This document shows positions 38,301 through 49,468 of a stretch of 64,000 nt of DNA, in pieces (within the stretch, counting starts at the first letter, position 1; every line of letters begins with the position of its first letter). The DNA comes from Colletotrichum lupini (lineage: Eukaryota; Ascomycota; Sordariomycetes; Glomerellales; Glomerellaceae), in contig NC_064676.1 of NCBI RefSeq assembly GCF_023278565.1, positions 3,162,001 to 3,226,000 of the forward strand, read 5' to 3'. A model generated the notes under the pieces. It was not told where the DNA came from, made no database searches, and saw nothing but the letters and a program-made list of their open reading frames with translations. A program made the position numbers and the translations under genes.

Positions 38301-39842
38301 GCGGTACTGCGCGCCCAGTCAGCTTGTTGCTTGTTCGTGCTTGTCATGAAGACTTGGTAATTAGTGCCAAGGTGCCTTGCTACGGCCCAACAATGTGCGG
38401 GATGGGCAGGACCAGGTGGTGTGGTGATCCCATGCGCTTTGGTCAACTGTCGAAGATCTTGAACTGATGACCCCACCATAGACGTCTAAAAAAGTGAAAG
38501 AGGCCGCCGTTGTGCCTGGAATGAAGGAGAGACGCGGATGCTGTTCAGTGCCCCAAAGAGGACCTAGGAGGACACATGAAACCCGGAGGTGAGATGGTGG
38601 ATGGCTGGCGGTGATGGTGTTGGTGTTGGTGCTGTTTTTGTACTCGACAAGGCTTTGGAAGGTTTGGTGTCCGTTGATGGTGAGGTGAGGTAGACCCTCG
38701 CGCTCCTGAATGCCATAGAGGTGATGCCGAGGGGGTAAAGCTCTTTGTGTGATAGATATTATTATCGTTGATGCAGCCCGATGCTTGGTATTCCATTGGA
38801 AAGGCTAGACGAAGAGAGTTCCACGGGTGGATAATCATGGGAATTTGAGGCCGGCGGGCAGGGGTCGGGATAAAAGTGAAATCGGCGCCAATCTCGTCTT
38901 CGCCAACCCTGGCGCCTGAAGACCAAGTGGGCTTGATTCAACGTCACAACGGGGGAAGGCACTTGGGGATTGAGGTGAGATGCACCTGCCCAGCCAGCGC
39001 TGGATGTACCTAATTGCGCATCGCAGCTTTCCAGTGGCAGCGGCGGCGCGTAGTGTACCTTACCCTTCGTGCTTCCCAGTCCAATTCAGACGAGGTGGCA
39101 TGGTACCTTACCTTACTCCAGACCACTACAGTGACAAGCCCAGCCGGGCCAAGTCCAGCCCACATGCATCGTGTACATGTACCTGACTGGCGTGGGAAAT
39201 CTCCGCGGCGGCACAAGTATCTTGAACCGAATGCGGGCCTTGACGACACTTTCAAGGAGGGGAGGGGGGGCACTGGGGGGCACATCAGCGGCAGCAGGCA
39301 AGCACCTCAGTAATAGCAACACAGTGACAGCGACCGACAAGCAACAGGCCTCTGAGGCAGACGTGCCGCAGCCCAGCAGCTGGTGGTTCTCCGTCGACAT
39401 CGGATCGCAACATTCAACCTTTTGCATTTCCATGACTCTCTTATTCATTTCCCCCCGTCCATTCTACTCTACAACAACTACCACTACATCTCTGGTTTTT
39501 TACCTTTCATTCCTGTTTACCCCTCAAATACTCCCACCCTCGACGCCGCCGTTGCCTGCCGTTATCCCCGCAGCTTTTACTTTAACCCCTTCGTTCAGGC
39601 CCTCGTCGCCTCCCGCAGCCGCAGCGTCTCGAACCTGGCTACTCAGTCCACGCTTCCGTACCGCCTGCCCGTGGCTGTGGCTTGGCCTCTTTTTGTGTCG
39701 CCAAATGTTCACGTTCCTGGCTAACTTGCGACCCCGCGCTGCAAAGCCCGCCGACCACCAAAGAGGCGCTCCCTCTGCCTCTGCCTCACCTCCGACGTTC
39801 TACATCTTCATGCGCCGTTAATCCTAACTTCAACATCTCATC
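35328..39842. other. 4.5-kb intergenic region
   Basis: Divergent spacer between the Munc13-like gene (minus) and the ArfGAP gene (plus), so it should carry both promoters. Apart from the coding-like minus-strand fragment near 36150-36490 nothing is supported. Close to the ArfGAP start (about 39425-39560) the plus strand is C/T-rich, a usual feature of fungal core promoters and leaders. TACCTTACC motifs occur near 39057 and 39102-39117. Confidence 0.5.
36150..36497 (-). pseudogene. Coding-like fragment, possible GFA-type remnant
   Basis: A minus-strand frame of about 115 codons reads like protein: MPDGESFRIEGEIAKHGGN, SRIVNVSLCTECGPTYVDL and GDYSHVVYLFNYLLGRGLD. The order of a glycine/asparagine turn, then a C-x-x-C-G pair and later a G-S-L motif resembles the C-terminal half of glutathione-dependent formaldehyde-activating (GFA/CENP-V) family enzymes, but the similarity is weak. 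A second coding-like stretch (SLRLNFTHIEF, DLQEARLRIRD) overlaps just upstream in another frame, suggesting a frameshift or a missed intron. Most likely a decayed gene. Confidence 0.22.
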
Positions 39843-42800
39843 ATGGGCATCGTTAGCAGCAAGCCCGATGACGGGGCTACCCTCTATCTTAGAGACCAGA
39901 ATCGACGTGCGACCTCCCGCCCTCTGCTCCCTCTGTTCTGCTTGCCCTCTGCCTTGCCTGTTCATGCATGCAGCCTTGCGCATCCGCTTGCTAACTCTTC
40001 GTTGCAGTATCCATATCTTCTCTCGTCATCTCCAACCCGCGAAGGCGCTCTTCCGTTAACATCGTTCCTAATGCATTCCCCGCTACCAGAGTCTCGGCCT
40101 CTCGTCCGCTAGGCGACGGCAGTCCCATAGAATTCGTTCAGGTTCGTAGGCGCAAAGAACAGCACCGCACTTCCTCTGCTCTTTCTACTTCCTAGGGACA
40201 TGCGCTGACCTTCATATTTGCAGGACACCGAAGTCGTAACAAGTCCCGGCGGCGTCCCGAATTTCATACTGAAGCTCAACCAAGACGATGAGCTAGTCTT
40301 CACCTTTACCTTCGTTATACGTCAAGGCCAACAGTTTGTCACCAACGGCGGCGCTGACGCTGTAGCAACGACCGACACTCAAATCAGCGGACTGACCTAC
40401 GTCTATGCCTCTACACCCCGCGAAGTAGAGAACTTGGTGACCCGCGAGTTCCACGCAGACCCGAATCTACACAAGAATTCCAACGTTGAGTTGGTAGGCG
40501 ACTTTGCGACTGGCGGCACTCCCTCCGTCTCTTTTGAATGGACCTGGAAATGGAAACCTCCAAAGAGCATTGAAGACAGGGGAGGTGGATGGAGGAATTC
40601 CTGCAGCGTATGCTCACTACAGACCATGAGCATGAAGCACTGCTGATCCCGTCATAGTTCGTCGAATACGACCCTCGCGCTCACTGCCTGCACACTCTGG
40701 CTAGTTTCTCATACTGGGTGTCGAGTAAGGCTTCGCTCGTCCTTCTTACCCGCGGCCCGCAGCTGACTTCTTCCAGACCCAGTCTCGCCGCTCAGCCACC
40801 CAAACTCGCCATCCCCTCCCTTCCTACTGACCGCCCCTCCTAAGATCCGTGTCGCCTCGTCCCAGTCTGTGGATTCTCGGATCAGTCATGCCGAGTTAGA
40901 CGAGCCCTTGTCACCGTTGCCGGGCAATACATCATCGACCACCATCCTCCCTGTGCCACAATCTGCGTCGGAGCCGATCAAAGTAGATGTCGCATGCCCG
41001 AAACCCACCGACGATGTTCTTGTACCAGACGATGGACCTGTCTTCAGGGCGACGATTAAATCGTTGGAGCAAAAGACTGGCAACATGCGGACGCAGATGA
41101 AACGCGTGCTCAAGATGGCCAAACAAGCACACGAAGCACAGCAAGAGGCCAACAAGAACTTTTCCGAGTTCATCGATACTCTTCGGGAAGCCTCTTCAAC
41201 AAATGCCAATGCTGTCCAGCCAGCCATCGAACACTACTTTGACAAGATTGCCCGGGAGATTCTCGCCTATGAGCGGACAAATACTGTCAACCTCAAGAGG
41301 ATTGTGATCGATCCTTTGGACAAATTCTATACAGTGGATATCAAGCAAGCCGAGTCCAAGAAACGTGACTTTGAGGAGGAAAGCAAGGATTACTATGCTT
41401 ACGTTTCAAGATATCTCGGACAGCGTCACGATTCTGTCAAGGCTAAGAAACTGGCAGAGAGTGATTCAAAGTACCAGACCAAGCGTCGCAACTTCGAGCT
41501 CAAGCGTTTCGACTATTCGAGTTTCATGCAAGACTTGCATGGCGGTCGCAAAGAACAGGAAGTTCTGTCCCACCTCACGCGATACGCTGACGCTCAAACG
41601 AAGAGCTTCCTCGAGGCGGCGAAAAAGATCGATACCCTTCTACCCCAGTTGGAGGCACTTTCAAGCGAAGTACAAGAGGCCGATAAGGAGTATCAGTACC
41701 AAAGGCGGGAGCGCGAAGAGAAGAGACGACTACTCGAGAAAAGCAACCAGCCGTACAATGAGCCCGATCCCATCCCTGTACCCGGTACAAGCAGTGGCCC
41801 GGTTGCGAGCTCAAATGGAACTGCGTATGTTTCCGACAGTGATCTAGGCCGTGCCGACAGCACAGGATCGCAGTTGAAGGTGGCAATGTCTTCGGGTTCG
41901 AATCCTTCCCTTTCAATGGCTTCTCCTGAGCTATCTCGATCCCCGGGCAGTCTCGGCAATTCTTCTGTTGGAAGTCCTGCTCAAGCCTCAAAGTTCAAAG
42001 GAATCCGTGATTTGGAGGAGAAAGACTATGGCCAATCGTCAGGCGCCAGCAGCACACAGCGTAAAGAAGGCCTGCTATGGTCCCTTAGTAAGGGCGGAAG
42101 CAATCATGTTGACCCGCGCAACCTGAACAAACAGGGTTGGCACAAGTAAGTTCACCTGGAACCCCCAAAGCATTTTGCATCCTGACAAAGCAGGTTCTGG
42201 ATTGTTCTCGATCAGGGCAAGCTCTCGGAGTATAGCAACTGGAAACAAAGGCTTGATTTGCACAATGATCCAATCGACTTGAGAATGGCATCTGTTCGAG
42301 AAGCACGGAATGCTGAGCGTCGATTCTGTTTCGAAGTCATTACGCCTCAGTTCAAACGAGTCTACCAAGCAACGTCGGAAGAAGATATGAACAGTTGGAT
42401 AACGTCTATCAACAATGCGTTGCAAAGTGCGGTCGAAGGTCGCATCATGAGAGACAAGTCGGCGCCGAGCGATTCAGGATACATCAAGAGAGACATTGGC
42501 TCGATACTCACCGGCAAGAGCCCCTCTGTTGGCCACAATAGCCACCACAGTCACGCAAATTCAAATAGCGCACCCGTACGCCGAATTACTGTGGGCGCTC
42601 GGCCCAGCACGCATCGATCAACCAGCTCGAGTTTCGACGAGAATCCTGACAAGCTGCTTCAATTGCTTCGCGACAACGACCAAGGAAATTGCTGGTGCGC
42701 TGATTGCGGGTCGGGTACAAAAGTCGAATGGGTTTCAATCAATTTGGCCATTATTCTATGCATTGAATGTAGTGGCATTCATCGCTCCCTCGGCACGCAC

Positions 42801-43493
42801 ATCAGCAAAGTGCGATCTCTCACCTTGGACATCAATTCCTTCACCTCTGATATTGTCGAGCTGTTACTTCTTGTTGGAAATAGAGTGTCCAACATGATTT
42901 GGGAAGCGAAGCTCGAGCCTGGCTTCAAGCCGACACCACAGGCAACCCGAGAGATGCGGTTGCGGTTCATTACGGCAAAGTACGTGGATAGGGCATACGT
43001 TGAGCCGATTTCAGCCACACTTTCGCGTTATCCAAACCCCGACGACACCTTGCTGGCAGCCATCAAGAAGAATGAGATCCAGCAGGTGATCTACGCCTTG
43101 GCTTTGAGGGCAAGTCCTAATGTCACGGACAGGTCTCGAGGAACGCACGCAGTTTTTCTGGCGCTGGCGGCCGCCGATCCTGCGTCACCTTCTCCCACTC
43201 CCGGGCAGCCCCCGGAGACGGACAGAACGGTGCCATTCCCAGTTGCAGAGATGCTGCTTCAAAATGGTGCAGAAGTTCCGTTGACGATGCCGGCCTTCCC
43301 CCTCAGCCGGAGTGCGCAATTGTATATTGAAGAGAAACGAGGGCGCAGCACGGGGTTTTCAAACGACAGCGTCGGGTCATTGCCCGGCAACCTGAGTCCC
43401 AACGAAAAGCTGCAGCGGGAGAGAGATGCCCGATTACAGAAGAGAGTAAGCGCGGGAGGACGTCTGGCCAAGAGCCCGATTCCGGAAAGGTAG
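39843..43493 (+). CDS. BAR-PH-ArfGAP protein (Csx2/centaurin type)
   Basis: Predicted GTPase-activating protein for Arf small GTPases at curved membranes. Model: join(39843..39906,40008..40141,40224..40607,40658..40724,40777..42145,42194..43493), 1105 aa. The start MGIVSSK fits the N-myristoylation pattern (Gly2, Ser6, Lys7). Residues about 22-245 form a fungal-specific beta-rich module (SLVISNPRRRSSVNIV, FEWTWKWKPPK). A helical BAR/AH-type domain covers about 303-545 (FDKIAREILAYERTNTVNLK, DYYAYVSRYLGQR). A PH domain lies at about 649-755 (KEGLLWSLSKGG, FWIVLDQGKLSEYSNW, RFCFEVITP). The ArfGAP zinc finger has Cys841, Cys844, Cys862 and Cys865 (CADCG, CIECSGIHRSLG), with the catalytic arginine in IHRSLG. 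The Ser/Pro-rich linker at 545-650 and the C terminus are low complexity. All six exons join in frame. Confidence 0.95.
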
Positions 43494-44947
43494 CGACCTA
43501 CCTGCTTCGAGCGGCTGGGACAACTCAACATGTGCCTTGCCTTTGCACTGCATGCGAGGCATAGATCTTCTCTTGAAGTTCACTTATCGACAGACGATTA
43601 TGATGACTCCGGGGGTGACGATGGATGAAATCATGTTGGCACTGGCAAGAAGACGAAGAGGAAATGGCTGGCATGCTTTGACACTGTCATTACGAGAAGC
43701 CATATTGGTTTTGAAGGGTCTGGTGGTCCTTTTTCTTTTCCTACCGGGCGGGCGAGAGAGGCTATCTGTTTTCATTGCCGGACATGAGGAGCCCAGAGTC
43801 ACGGGACGATGTTGTCACATATAGCATGTGTACAGAGTGCTCTTTTCCATGACAGACGCCAGCGCAGGGCCGATCAGGTACACACCATTGTAGTAGTCCT
43901 CGATTGGAGAAGGCCAAAGGTTGGAGAGTGCAGAGACGGCCGTTGTGCGTGCGTGCTTGTCAGTGTGTGTATGGATAGTAATAGTAATGAAATGATGAAT
44001 ACAAAGTAAGATAGTAACATTTTATTTCGGCTGTCTCGTATGCCATAGACCGAGCGAATGTGGCGGTTGAGGCGAAACTCTTGTTGCCACTGGCAGTCAG
44101 ACAGAAAAGGAGAAAAAAAAGAGAAGGAAAATCGTAAATGAGTCGTTTGGTGGCAGGTGAAGCACTCACGTGTGGGTTTGACGTGGGATGAATCACACCT
44201 GCGGTCCGTAGTATACTTAGCCACAGCAAGCGACGGGACGCACACCTATTCTTACAGAGTGACCTACAAGACTGGGTAGAAGGGGTGTGGGGAACGTCAC
44301 TCTTAGATGCTGGGAAGGGCACATGATGGGAATGTCTCAATTTGGAGACTCGAGACGGAGGATGGATGGGTGTCTGCGTCAAGCTCGTTCGCCATACCCG
44401 CTGTCAAGACCGAAGTTCGACAAGGTGTGGTGAGGAGTCCATGAGCATAGTATGGGAAATCTCGATCGTAAATAGTAAGGAAAGCAACCTTAGGGGCAAT
44501 AGCGGCTATGTGATTCATGAACACCTTAGCTACCTTACTTTACCTTCATCATCTGGTTGTGGTTGAGTGGGCCCCCCTTCCGAGGCCAACATCGCGATAG
44601 TGTGCAGGTGAGGTTTGCAGAGGGAAGAAGAACGGCTCACATGAGACCTGCTTCTTTCCGCCACATGGTTCGTGATAGAGGCGGAGGCTGGAGGGAAGTG
44701 GGAGAGGAGCTATTATCAGTCGCACGCGGGCGCGGTTCTTGCTTCCGCTTCATGGGGCTGACGGCATTCATATGGAAGGGGATGGGAGTCATTTCCCTTT
44801 TCGAGAAAACGGAATTTTGAAATGTTTTGCCATTCAACCTCGTTCATCATCGTTGCTCTCGTATCACTCATCGTTGCGGAAGCACCATTGCCATCGTCTT
44901 TTCAACTCTGCGCGACCCAGTGTATAACGACTTCTACCTTGCCTTGA

Positions 44948-44963
44948 GGTAAGGTACCTTACC
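44948..44963. repeat. 16-bp perfect palindrome GGTAAGGTACCTTACC
   Basis: The 16-mer is identical to its reverse complement and is followed by a further TTAC. It joins two inverted copies of the recurrent GGTAAGG motif head to head. Confidence 0.9.
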
Positions 44964-45290
44964 TTACACCATCTCTCTACCTCACCTTATCTATCGTATC
45001 TGTGCACGTATCTGCCAGATCTGCATACGACCTGCGACAGTCGAAAAAAACGAAAAGGAAAGAAAAAGGAACTGAGCAGGGAAAGCGGCTTTGGTTTACC
45101 TCATTTTTGAGAGAGCAAGAGAAGAAGAGCTCGCAGGAAACAGCCGATGACTGCATGTCTAGGCTGCAGCGCACCCAACTGCTGCACCACTGCAGTCATT
45201 CGATCCTCGAGGACCCACTTGCTCTGGCACGGTCGTCCTCGATCCGAGAAAACGAAGGGAAGGAAGGCCCTGTCAACAGCTAACCTCCAC

Positions 45291-45310
45291 TGCCTGCCTG
45301 CCTGCCTGCC
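45291..45310. repeat. (TGCC)5 microsatellite
   Basis: Five exact tandem copies of TGCC. Confidence 0.9.
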
Positions 45311-46139
45311 TCCAGCAAGCAGTCCAGCTGTGTCAGTGTGAGGTAAGGTGACTCTGGGGCGGTGTTCACAGTCCAGCCCAGTTACCTTCCCGGTGACGGG
45401 TCCAGCAAGCCCCAGCCAGCCCTGCCCAGCCCAGCGGACGGGACCCTCCCCAGGACCAGGACACAGGACAGCCGTGGACAGGACAAGCAGGACCACCACC
45501 TCACCAGCACCGGGACACAGGGACAACCTGACGGGACCCGGCAGCTTGTACAGGGCCATTGCCAGGGGCGTTTGGTTGGTTCTTCCACTTTTTTGGTCTG
45601 GCTTGGCCGTAGCTTGAGCACCACTGCACTTGCACCTGCACCAAGCTACCACCTCCCTTTCCCCCTCTCCACTTTGGGGGAACTGACTTCCCGGATCGTC
45701 CAATACGCAGGCCGCAGTACGCAGTAGCTCCTCCATTTTCCAGGCTGCACTCCACGCTCACTCCTCGGGGCTTGCCTTTCCAGGCTTTTGCTGAGCAGCT
45801 GGTTTATTAATGCGAAGAGCCTCGCCATCCATCACATCTCTCCCTTAGGCAACACTTCCAACATCCAATCTTCCCATCCCCAATCCGTTACAACTTTCAC
45901 AATCACCCACGTTACACCTTATCCTCAGAACTTTTATCTGCACAAATCATTTTGGCCGTACAGAGGTTTCCCGTACGTACTAGCTTTACCATAACCAAAG
46001 ATCGACACATACCTGGTACCCATTAATTCACCGACGACGTAACCATTCCTTACCTCACCTTGCTTTACCCGCCTGCTGCCTCGGAGAATCCCACTTGCGA
46101 GCGAATCCCGCAAGACTCGTAACACTACCAATCGAGGCC

Positions 46140-48360
46140 ATGGCTCCTCCTCAACCCGAAAAGAGCCAATTGAAACGAACTAGAGTAAGTCGTCTACTGA
46201 TCTGCCCGGCCTTCTGGTGTGCAATCCTAAGTCGTCTTTCCCTTCCAAAGGGTTCTCTGCCAGAAACCGAACTGGATGCGAAGAAGCCCCGCCGCTCCGA
46301 CAGGCAATCACCCGAACCCGAGCACAAGACGCCAGTCTCTAAGAAGCATCAGCTTCCCTCCCCAGTCACAAGGTCCGGCGACTCGGATGAGGTCTACAAG
46401 GAGCCCACCGCCACACCCCCGGAAGGACGTCCTAGCCAGGTGAACCACCGCGATAAGGACGACGCGTCGCAAGCCGTTAATAACATCTCCTCGCCGCCGC
46501 AGGAGGCTACCCAGGCTTTCTCGCAGTATGCCCACGAGACCAAGGAGGCCCTTTCGGACGAGGTCGAGGATGAGGTGAAGGAGGGCGTATGGGGATACTT
46601 GTTCCCTCTCGATACCAAATATGGCAAAGTTGTCGTCATGAAGAGGCGAGCCGCTTGCCCTCTGCCTGACGCTATTGAGGCGAAAGAGTCAACGAATAAG
46701 GATCAGAATGGAAAGTCGTCCCTGCAGAAGGAAGAAGAGGCGTACGAGCGCACAAAGGTCAAGGGAGTTGCATCGGGCGGATACTTGATTGGCCGTCATC
46801 CAGAGTGCGGTAAGCCTGTCGTCCGTCTCCGGGCGTAGCCATGGTGTCGCTGACAACTCGCAGACATCGTCGTGGACGATCCTATCATTTCCAACAGGCA
46901 TTGCTTAATCTTCACTGAAAACAAGGGCGGTGACACTGTTGCGATTCTGGAGGATTTGTCTAGTAACGGAACTTTCGTCAACGAAGCAATCGTAGGACGC
47001 AACAAGCGGAGAGAGCTCCAGGAGCAAGACGAAATCGCTGTTATTGACAAGGCTCGTTTTATCTTCCGGTACCCCAAGAGTCGGCAATCTAGTGCATTTC
47101 TGAGTCAGTACACTCTCCTTGAGAAGTTGGGCAAGGGTCACTTTGCCGAGGTGTTTTTGTGTGTCGAGAAGTCTACCGGCCAACGGTACGCCGTCAAGAT
47201 CTTCACCAAAACGCCCGGCATGGAGGAGAGATCCAAGCAGGAGGGCTTGCAGCAGGAGATTGCTGTTCTCATGGGCGTCAGCCATCCCAACGTTCTTTGC
47301 TTGAAGGACACGTTCAATGAACGTAACGCCGTTTATCTGGTCCTCGAGCTGGCTCCTGAAGGCGAGCTGTTCAACTTCATTGTGATGAGGCAGAAAGTGA
47401 GCGAGGATGAGACGCGTAAGCTCTTCAAGCAGCTCTTCCAGGGCATCAAATATCTTGTGAGTCTCACATCATGGTAATTCTGAGTCGAGCGCTGACTAGT
47501 GGCAGCACGATCGCAACATTGTTCACAGAGATATCAAACCTGAGAACATCTTGATGGTCGACAAGGAACTCAATGTCAAGCTGGCTGATTTCGGCTTGGC
47601 AAAGATTATTGGCGAAGAGTCCTTCACGACCACATTGTGCGGCACGCCCAGTTATGTGGCTCCGGAGATTCTCGCCGAGGGCAGGCACAGAAAGTACACG
47701 AAAGCTGTAGACATTTGGTCGCTAGGTGTCGTGTTATACATCTGCTTGTGTGGCTTCCCGCCCTTCTCGGACGAGCTCTATTCTAAGGAATTCCCCTACA
47801 CGCTGTCGCAGCAGATCAAAAGCGGTAGGTTCGACTACCCGTCACCGTACTGGGATTCTGTTGGCGACCCTGCTCGTAAGTGGCTCGAAAGTCCAAATTT
47901 TCTGCACAGAGACTAATGCCTCAAACCAGTTGACCTGATTGATTCTATGCTTGTCGTCGACCCCGAACGTCGGTTCACTGTGGACCAGTGTCTCAACCAT
48001 CCATGGATGACTCAGAACCAGCCTGGTGTCAATGATAGTACTGATGGCCTTGTTGGCGGCATTCAGAGCTTGGGCGTCCATCGACGGGGCGTGACCAGAG
48101 AACGTACTCTCTTGAGCACATTGAACTCAGTCCAGGTGGCAACCAGAGCGCCTGTGGGAGACAGCAAGAAGCCCGTCAATATTTACGCTAAGAACACGAA
48201 GAAGATTCAGCCAAAAGAGGCTGACCCCCACTCGCAGAGAGCTGTGGGCGAGTTCGTGGAGATGGGGGGCAAGGGCGACGAGCCGCTCTTTGGGGCCGAT
48301 GGAGAGAGCATTTACTCAAAGAACGACATTGCTAGCGCCGAGAAGAATGATGGGAAGTAA
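46140..48360 (+). CDS. FHA-domain checkpoint kinase (Chk2/Rad53/PRD-4 type)
   Basis: Predicted nuclear Ser/Thr kinase of the DNA-damage checkpoint; the Neurospora relative PRD-4 also links damage to the circadian clock. Model: join(46140..46184,46251..46809,46864..47456,47506..47875,47930..48360), 665 aa. The N terminus carries an SQ/TQ cluster (SQ at 77, 88 and 106, TQ at 102, plus SQ at 9), the usual ATM/ATR phosphorylation region. An FHA domain follows at about 190-290 (YLIGRHPECD, IISNRHCLIF, LSSNGTFVN). The kinase domain covers about 284-557: glycine loop LGKGHFAEVF, Lys313 in YAVKIF, catalytic HRD with Asp408 (IVHRDIKPENIL), DFG with Asp427 and the CGTPSYVAPEI segment. The tail ends with IYSKNDIAS. 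The first intron (66 nt) keeps the frame if retained, so a longer isoform is possible; it is called an intron from its GTAAGT donor. The eIF3m gene follows on the same strand 1.1 kb downstream. Confidence 0.94.
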
Positions 48361-49468
48361 TGTTGTGTAATGTTTCTTGTGGGTTCTTTGGGAGCATGGA
48401 TTATGAGATGTGTCTGGGGACAGCATCGGCGATGTTTTGGGTTCTTGGCTTTCCTGGTGCCATGCAGGCATATACTATGTTTGCGACACCACCAGCCATT
48501 GTTTTCAGTAGTGTCTCGGGCTTGGAGAGAAGGGTTGTGCAGTAAAGCATTGGACGACCTATACAGATACGCAGGCACGGATGGGCAAAAGTTTGGAGTT
48601 TGACGTTGTCTTTGATTGAAACAACGGCCCAATATAATAATAAGCTTGAACAACATGCAAAACTTGTCTATAAAGATACGTTCTGTCGATGACATGCGCG
48701 GTAGGTTGACCAGCTCCCATCATTTGTAGGGGAGGTACCTTAAATTGATAAGTTGTATATCGGTCAAGGAGCCAAGACTCAGCGATATTACCCACCGATG
48801 TATCGGCCCCGAGAGGATACGAGGCGGCCAGGCTGCTGCGGGTCACACCGGCGGTCCAGATGGACGGGGGTGGGGCCGAACCAACGACATGTCTTCATTG
48901 GGCCCTCAACTCTTTTTCTGCCATTTGTGTTTCTTTTCTACTTTCCAAGCAAGATGAAAATATCGATTCCAGAATGTCCTGCTTGAAAATATCATTGCCT
49001 CGATTTTCTTGCGAATTACAGCATGCCATAGTGAACGATTTGATGTAGATGCGCATTTGGTGTAACGCCCGACGTTGAACGCTGGCACCCCGCTTCATTC
49101 ACCGCCTTCGCCTAGGGCCCCATTTGCGGTTTTTCGCACAACTGCGAAAGTGGCAGAAAAAATTGCTTACCACCACCCCTCCATCAACGACGACGTAGAA
49201 CGAGTCGGCCTTCGCAAATCGAAGCAGTTGGACTCACCGCACGACAGACCGACCCCCTGTCTCCGTTTTGTCAAACGACACGCCCCCTCTCTCTGTCTTT
49301 CTCACACTTTCGGCCGTCTGGTTTTTCCCGGGTTTAGAACCTCCTCTTTTTGGTTTTTCTCTCCAACCCCCCGATCAACCGCATAAACCACCGACCTCGA
49401 AACCCACCCACCCCCTCTCTTCGTCGTCGACCCTCCCAAAAATACCGAACACCACATCGGAAACAATC
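48361..49468. other. Spacer between checkpoint kinase and eIF3m genes
   Basis: 1.1 kb without a supported frame. The first half is 3' untranslated sequence of the kinase gene; the second half is the eIF3m promoter and leader, becoming strongly pyrimidine-rich from about 49256. Confidence 0.5.
49256..49460 (+). promoter_or_regulatory. Pyrimidine-rich leader of eIF3m
   Basis: A long C/T-biased tract (ccctctctctgtctttctcac, later ccaccccctctcttcg) sits directly upstream of the eIF3m ATG. Such CT tracts are typical of core promoters and leaders of highly expressed fungal housekeeping genes. The exact transcription start cannot be read from the sequence. Confidence 0.45.

Larger units (their letters stand above)
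43494..46139. other. 2.6-kb intergenic region
   Basis: 3' end of the ArfGAP gene followed by the promoter of the FHA-kinase gene. Long frames around 45.1-45.8 kb on both strands come from GC-rich, repetitive DNA (CAGGAC/CCAG-rich) and are not convincing genes. The region holds the 16-bp TAAGG palindrome and a (TGCC)5 repeat. Confidence 0.5.

Noticed and set aside
39171..39821. 216-codon plus-strand frame before the ArfGAP gene
   Set aside because: Encodes Thr/Pro/Ser-rich low-complexity sequence from a CT-rich promoter/leader; the real gene starts at 39843 in another frame.
45101..45761. Long frames on both strands in GC-rich repetitive DNA
   Set aside because: They arise from CCAG/GGACAG-type repeats; no motif, and several frames are open at once, as expected from composition bias.
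49268..49468. Upstream extension of the eIF3m frame
   Set aside because: Open in frame, but encodes promoter CT-tract translation; conserved eIF3m sequence begins at 49469.
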